This document shows, in pieces, positions 59,141 through 64,000 of a stretch of 64,000 bases of DNA. The DNA lies in NCBI RefSeq assembly GCF_030272615.1, contig NC_081414.1, positions 823,729,896-823,793,895 on the forward strand, read 5' to 3'. The first letter of the stretch is position 1. Every line of letters begins with the position of its first letter. The notes below the pieces were generated by a model. The model did no database searches, was not told where the DNA came from, and saw only the letters and a list, made by a program, of their open reading frames with translations. A program made the translations under genes and the position numbers. The DNA comes from Cryptomeria japonica (lineage: Eukaryota > Streptophyta > Pinopsida > Cupressales > Cupressaceae).

Positions 59141-59688
59141 GTAAAGTCTCCAAATTCTTATCAACAACCAAGCAGCGGCATGAATAAGTATTATTGGCAC
59201 CAAAGAGTTCAAATTTAAAATGAAAAATGTTAAAATGCAATCAAGTCGGCCCCCTTAGGAAATGGTATTAATTTTAATTAAAAATTTTAAGCAATCAAGT
59301 TGGCCTAAGAACTGAAAGGACACATCTTTTCCCTTGTATACCTATAAATGCTACATCAAAATTAGTCATTTGATCAACCAAACAAAGCAAATTCCTTTCC
59401 TAAAAGAACAGAGCAGCGATCTAAACCTTATAGAGCAGCGAATTAGAGCAGATACAAACCAAATTCATTCATATACCTTCAGCACACAGTGAATTTCCTG
59501 AGTATTATCAGTCATCTCCTTTGATTAGAAGCATGATTAAGGATGTAGCAAGAGTGGGAAGTGCTGTATTATTTATTGCACATATATGATTCTTGATTCA
59601 TAAATCTTTTCTTTTCAGGTCTGGTACATGGGGAAGCATGTCAGCATTGTGAAGACTTCATCACATTCAAGGCATTCAAGGTGGTTGC

Positions 59689-60078
59689 CTAAGTCACAAG
59701 ATATGGCGATTTTCATGGATGAGGTTCGAATTTAATTGAATTTCAAACTTCTATAAAAAAAATCGAATTTAAGCAAATTTCCTCTATAAAGCACTACTAT
59801 CCGCCTCTAAACACAACTCAGCTGGTCGTGGGTATTCTTTGTATATGCTTTGTATCTATTGGGTCATGGGTGTCTGCAACTGCTGGGTCGCCCTCAGATT
59901 TTCTCCAACCAGGGTCGCTCTTCTGATAATTTATTAGAGGTATACATATATTTAAAAATAAACAAAATTATGGAAGGCGAATTTTATCCAAATTTTTTTT
60001 CGAATTTTTCCCTTGTCGAATTTCATCCGAATTTCATGGCTGTCGAATTTGAATTCAAATTCGAACCTTGTGACTTAG
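59689..60078. mobile_element. 390-bp MITE, hAT-type
   Basis: Terminal inverted repeats CTAAGTCACAAG / CTTGTGACTTAG, flanked by the 8-bp duplication GTGGTTGC (59681-59688 and 60079-60086). A near-perfect palindrome around GAATTTGAATTCAAATTC lies next to the right end. There is no coding capacity. It is inserted in unit D. Confidence 0.85.
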
Positions 60079-60374
60079 GTGGTTGCAACATTCAAGAGTT
60101 ACACCAAAGGACAAATTTGTGTCATGATGAACATGGAAGAAAAGTCAGATGAAAGACTTAGCTAAAAACACTTCAAGGAGGCGAATTGGAGATTAGGGCA
60201 ATGTTGCATCAAGAAGGAACAACATCAGCATGAAGAACTTAGATTCAGCAACAAGAAAATATCAAGGCAAGATTCGCACTACAAGGAAGTGATGAGAAAT
60301 CAAGGATTCCCAACATGAAGTCAAGAACGACACCAAGGAGTGACAAAATTAAGACTATGAATAAGGGAAGATCA

Positions 60375-60652
60375 TGTTTGCCCTCTCGGGTGAATAACTT
60401 AAAACATAAAGCACGTAATGCAGAATAATAACGCCATAGATATCAGATAAAGTATAAGAGATGTTATTCCATTCATAATTTTATTCCTAGGTGTTCTTCC
60501 CAAGTTACATTCGAAAGTATATAAAGATACCGAGGGGGTGCGAGCGCCAACTATCGCACCGCAACTGCCACCCCTCGGTTACCAACTAACCAACACAAAT
60601 ACAACTTAATTAACTAGTTTTATTCCTGTGTACAATATTGCCGCCAACATCA
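60375..60652 (-). mobile_element. 3' LTR of gypsy element G
   Basis: On the minus strand it starts TGATGTTGGCGGCAATATTG (60652) and ends ...GAGAGGGCAAACA (60375). It follows a polypurine tract directly. A TATA box (TTTATATAC) is near 60520. Target duplication candidate to the left: GATCA (60370-60374); the partner lies outside the window. Confidence 0.7.
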
Positions 60653-60668
60653 TCCCCCCCAAAAGAAA
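60653..60668 (-). other. Polypurine tract of element G
   Basis: Minus strand CTTTTGGGGGGGA, adjacent to the LTR start; the usual primer for plus-strand DNA synthesis in LTR retrotransposons. Confidence 0.7.
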
Positions 60669-60739
60669 AGTTGTCTCCAGGAGACTTACAACAAAATGGA
60701 GAATACATGGGGCTTACATAACCCAAAAGCAGAAAAAAA

Positions 60740-63226
60740 CTAAGGGGGTGCAGAGGGCGTCCCTGATGAAGAAGGCGCCAGTGGTGTTGTAGTGGTGGAC
60801 GCCAAGCGCCCACGGAGCTCATACACTTGCTCCGTCCTCCTCTTTAGATCCCGTTCCCCCACCATCTGCCACTCCATAGCAGTCTTTACCATATAGGCTG
60901 CCTCCAGCACCTCCTTATCCTTCTTGTCGACACTCTCCAAGGCATTGACCAATCGAGTCTCCAACAACTCTCTGGATGCCCTCTCCTCTTCCAACTGTAT
61001 CAGCAAGGCAGACTTCTCTGCTACTAAAGTGTCCATCGCTGTCTGGGTCTGTGCCATGATAGCCTCCAGTTCCCAAAACCTGATAGTCAACTCCTCCCGA
61101 GCTGACACTGCTGCTACGCGCAAGGCCTCAACTATGATTGTCGTCTGTTGTGTCCTCCGAAGCTCAAGATAACCTTCGCAGAAGGTCTGCTCCACCTCCC
61201 GCAACAACGACTGCATCCGAGTCTCGCCAACCCCCTCGGTGAGGCTCCAAGACTCTAGCATTGCCTGGGTCTCTGTCGCAGGCCACCCGACACACTCAAA
61301 ACAACTCTCAAACTCCTCTCTACATCTGGTGTAGGCAAAGGTCAACAGTCCCTCGATCCGCTCAACCATGGCAATGTCCGCCTAGAGTGTGGCAGATGAC
61401 ACAAGCCGCTGTGCTCTCTGAGTCATCTCGCCAATGAACTACTCCAACTCTCCTGTACCCTGCTGTACTCCGACAAGCACCTCCTCCTCCCTGTACGGGC
61501 TAGTGACTACAACTGCAGGGGGTGACGCAACCCTCTGAAGCGCTCGACTGCTCGGGGAACTCCCTTCCTCCAGATCAATGATATCCAAGGAATGCATGGC
61601 CCTGGCTGGAGATAGAGTGGCCTCTCCTGTTGGTGCCACAGGTGTAAGCTGGTAGCGGCTCAACCACGCGCTAAGGTCATCATGAAGAGCGCCTGCTTCC
61701 GCCACTGCCTCCTGCATATAGCCTGGCAACCCTGGCACATCCTGTCCTGTCACATCCGGCACATCGTGCACCATGGAAGCCTCTGGCACATCCTGCACCA
61801 TGGAAGCCTCTGGCACATCCTACCCCATGGAAGCCTCTGCACTCGCCAAGTCCTCCACCCGCGGAGGTGTCATCGCTATCGTCACCCGAGGCTGCCCAAA
61901 ACTGGGAACTGGCACTGTGGTGACTACGCTCGCTATCCCGAATGACCGCGGTATCGCCAATTGACAAGTCTCTAGTAAGCGGGCTGGTGTAAAGTGGACC
62001 TACACCTGCAATGCTAAAACAGACCCTTATGTACCCACCGATTCCACTACTTCCTCTTCAGGCCATTGGTCGCCTCTTCTTCCTGCCAATCAGTAGCTCC
62101 CTCCGCTCACCTGGGAGGTGTCTGCAGATTCCTCCCTACCGCTATCGGCATCCTCCTCTGCATCAGATTCATCTGTGTTGGACTCTATGTCGAACATGGC
62201 GGCCTTCTTTCTTTTTGTGCCCATACGTGCCTCGACGCCATGTGCCAAGACGTCCAAGTGAGACCAATAGAATATGGGCGGCTGGTCTGGTGCAACCCTT
62301 CCTTGCAGCTCCAATGGCTGTGAGCCCAGGGTGATCTGTGTGAGGACTGCATCCAGGAACAACCCAATGGCGTGGTGCGGCATGTAAAACTTCTTGTATT
62401 GCAGCGCCATGAACTCGTCCATCCTATCCGCCAATAGAGATGCCTAATCATACACCACCCCGTTATGCAGCCCATTCATCAACGCTATCTGTGCGATGGC
62501 TATGTCCAACGCGCAGCTGGCACCTATGAGGCGACTCTTCACGACGAATAACAGGCATCACCATACTCCCTTGGCGAAAAATGTTTTCTTTACCCCCCGA
62601 CTCTTGCTTGCACTCTTGAGGCTATCTTTTTCTCCTTGGGTTAGGTTATTGCGCAACATCAACTGCAACAATGTGGCACAATTTTCTGGAGATATTTTCT
62701 ATGAAGTGTCTATTTTTTTCCCTTTCACCCCCGGTATGCTAAACACCTTGGTGAACTCGCCTGCCATGACTAACACTATTATCCTCTGGTGTTGATAATC
62801 AAATACCGACTGGTGGCGATGTCTGTCATAGCTGCCAATCATGGCACGCAAAACCACCTTAAAGTCCTTTATACAAAAAACTGGCATCTGGACGGCCCAA
62901 TGTACCTGTGCCTGGCGAAGGCTTTTCTTTATCAAATCATCGTGAGGTGTCTTCGCCCACCAGTTCCGACAGTCTATCCCATTGAGACCTTCTAACACAA
63001 TATTATCTGTTGTTACTTCATCCCTATCCTTTGTCGCCAAGGGTTTGGGACGCTGCTTCTTGCTTTTTTGGCTGCTGCTCATTCCGAGGCTACCTGCAAT
63101 ACGCACCCCAGATGGCAAAACCCATTTGCCTGTGTCTACACTCGCTTCTTTTTGCCCTCCCTGCAACTTGTCTTCTAACGGCTACAACCGTTTTCGCCAA
63201 TCTGCCTTGTTCTTATTTGTGTCCAT
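60740..63226 (-). pseudogene. Post-pol accessory ORF of gypsy element G
   Basis: One frame of 829 codons from ATG at 63226 (MDTNKNKADWRKRL) to the stop at 60740, interrupted by about nine stops but with few or no net shifts. Domain order: Ser/Lys-rich start; a part with VFDYQHQRIIVLVMAGEFTK; a part with ASLLADRMDEFMALQYKKFY and MPHHAIGLFLDAVLTQI that aligns with HWARMISHCLDVQLRRLK...SFHMSSYIIYALI of unit A (one stop replaces the Trp of this motif); an acidic/Ser linker; DVPEASM repeats near 61780; and a C-terminal coiled coil (61369-60740, LIQLEEERASRELLETRL). It lies between integrase and 3' LTR, the place of env-like or extra ORFs in Tat/Athila-type elements. Function is unknown. Confidence 0.7.
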
Positions 63227-63239
63227 TAGTCCTAGGTTA

Positions 63240-63660
63240 ATTCTTTAATTCTGCTTTTATAACTTTAAAAAAAACCCATCTGCAATAGGGTTAAATTAAT
63301 AACCGCGTGCCTGTAGGCGTACCGTGTTACCGTACGGTGCTCCCTTGTGCGGTTGCTTGCTATGCTTCCTTCGTGCATGGCGGCTATGGATTTTCTTCTC
63401 CCTCTCCTTTTTGTTTTTCCCTGCGTGTGTTGTGTTGCGGGGTTGTTTTTGGGCGCTTTTGTGGGTTTATGTGGGCTAGTGCGGCTTTATACCACTGCAC
63501 GACGGTGGTTACCACCGCCAGTGGTTCCACCATGGCCCCTTTTCTTTTCTTTTTTTTTGGGGGGGACCGTATGGTTGACTATCGTACGACCATACGGTTT
63601 TTTGTTTTTTTTCCGTATGGTCAACTGTCGTATGACCATACGGATTTTTATTTTTATTTT
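63240..63660. other. Spacer between integrase and accessory ORF, with two hairpins
   Basis: Contains two related 31-bp palindromes CCGTATGG...CCATACGG at 63567-63597 and 63613-63643, separated by a T-rich run, and a shorter ACCGTACGGT at 63321. The open frames here on the plus strand (63307-63717) are incidental. Confidence 0.6.
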
Positions 63661-64000
63661 TTAATTATTTCTTCTAGAGGGTCCGGGATTGGTCGCTCGT
63701 TCATGGTACTGTTTTAATTTCGATCCATTGACGGCATCTGGCACCTCCTTCCCGTCCAGCGTCCACAACTTAATCGCCCCATTGGTATTGACCTCGCGTA
63801 CCTTGAAGGGCCCTAGCCATCGCACTTTAAATTTTCCTGGTTTGATTTCGTTCCTCCCATTGAATTTCAGCACTAACTGCCCAGAAGTAAACTTCATTCA
63901 CCGAAGATGCTTGTCATGCCAGACCTTCCATCTTTGTTGGGCTGCCTCTGTGGCCCATTGTGCCAGCATTCTTTTTTCGTCCAACTTACTTAAGGCATAC
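63661..64000 (-). pseudogene. Ty3/gypsy integrase C-terminus (element G), partial
   Basis: Minus strand, entering from the right edge: AEAAQQRWKVWHDKHLR-like residues, a TGA, then 78 codons with GQLVLKFNGRNEIKPGKFKV and RWLGPFKVREVNTNGAIKLW. This is the C-terminal integrase module of plant Ty3/gypsy elements (usual form GDxVLxxxxxxxxxPGKxxxxWxGPFxVxxVxxNGAxxL). Together with LTR, polypurine tract and extra ORF it identifies a minus-strand gypsy element whose main part lies beyond the window. The lack of a visible chromodomain fits a Tat/Athila-like lineage. Confidence 0.8.

Larger units (their letters stand above)
57763..60374 (+). mobile_element. LTR-like unit D, 5' part
   Basis: Starts TGTTGTGACGTGTTCACACA and has the same terminal hairpin (CCCATTGCAAATGGG) as unit C. 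The candidate target duplication to the left is CTAGA (57758-57762). Then come short GCTCC hairpins, AAGTCGGCC motifs (59244), a TATA box (CCTATAAATG, near 59340), and an intron-like acceptor CTTTTCAG at 59618 before a short frame that holds a MITE. The 3' end is not seen: LTR G starts at 60375, so D is probably split by G. Confidence 0.7.

Noticed and set aside
63307-63717. 136-residue plus-strand frame
   Set aside because: Lies over the integrase/accessory-ORF junction of a minus-strand element and consists of T-rich and palindromic sequence.

Overview
The window looks like nuclear DNA of a land plant with a large, repeat-dense genome. A gymnosperm (conifer-like) source is my best guess, but the sequence alone does not prove it. 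Reasons: AT-rich, heavily decayed LTR retroelements and hAT transposons nested in one another; inverted plant teloboxes (AAACCCTA); intron-like splice sites; no operons, no tRNA or rRNA genes, and no intact host gene. Almost every open frame belongs to a mobile element or its remains. Only two short terminal-exon candidates (669-803 and 30637-30810, both minus) look host-like.

Layout. 1-1500: foldback repeat, a possible terminal exon, a tandem duplication. 1525-4915 and 23609-29560: two copies of one decayed gag-containing element, each ending in a 39/78-bp minisatellite that is much longer in the second copy. 6400-7079 plus 21480-23020: about four tandem units of ~535 bp, split by a 14.4-kb hAT element (7080-21479). 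That hAT has an 8-bp target duplication GGTACTAT, matching terminal inverted repeats, subterminal GGCGAA motifs and a full-length but dead transposase (17851-20562 minus). Inside it lie a 5-unit satellite and a decayed retroelement-type ORF with a G-patch motif (12595-16898). 29560-37400: remnants of other retroelements.

37430-54949 is the most interesting part. Three LTR-like units are nested like Russian dolls, each with TGTTG...CAACA-type ends and a perfect 5-bp target duplication: C (duplication GAACC) contains B (CCCTT), which contains A (GGACC, opposite strand). None has internal LTR copies, so each behaves as a solo LTR or an LTR-like unit of 4.2 to 7.4 kb. All three carry arrays of imperfect palindromes (sense form CGCTCCTGACCCT...AGGGTCCAGAGCG) spaced about 130-210 bp, and paired changes between A and B/C preserve the stem. 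A and B also hold a gene-like cassette (TATA box, leader exon, ~200-bp intron, ORF of ~1075 codons), followed by a palindromic telobox and a second TATA box near the 3' end. D (57763 onward) is a relative with a shorter hairpin motif.

54950-64000: a clean solo LTR (56255-57695, duplication GTTCT), unit D interrupted by a 390-bp hAT-type MITE, and at the right edge the 3' part of a minus-strand Ty3/gypsy element G: integrase C-terminus, an extra post-pol ORF, polypurine tract and a 278-bp LTR. The extra ORF of G, the ORFs in A and B, and the ORF inside the hAT appear to share one homologous domain. This suggests a retroelement accessory-ORF family found both after pol and inside LTR-like units.
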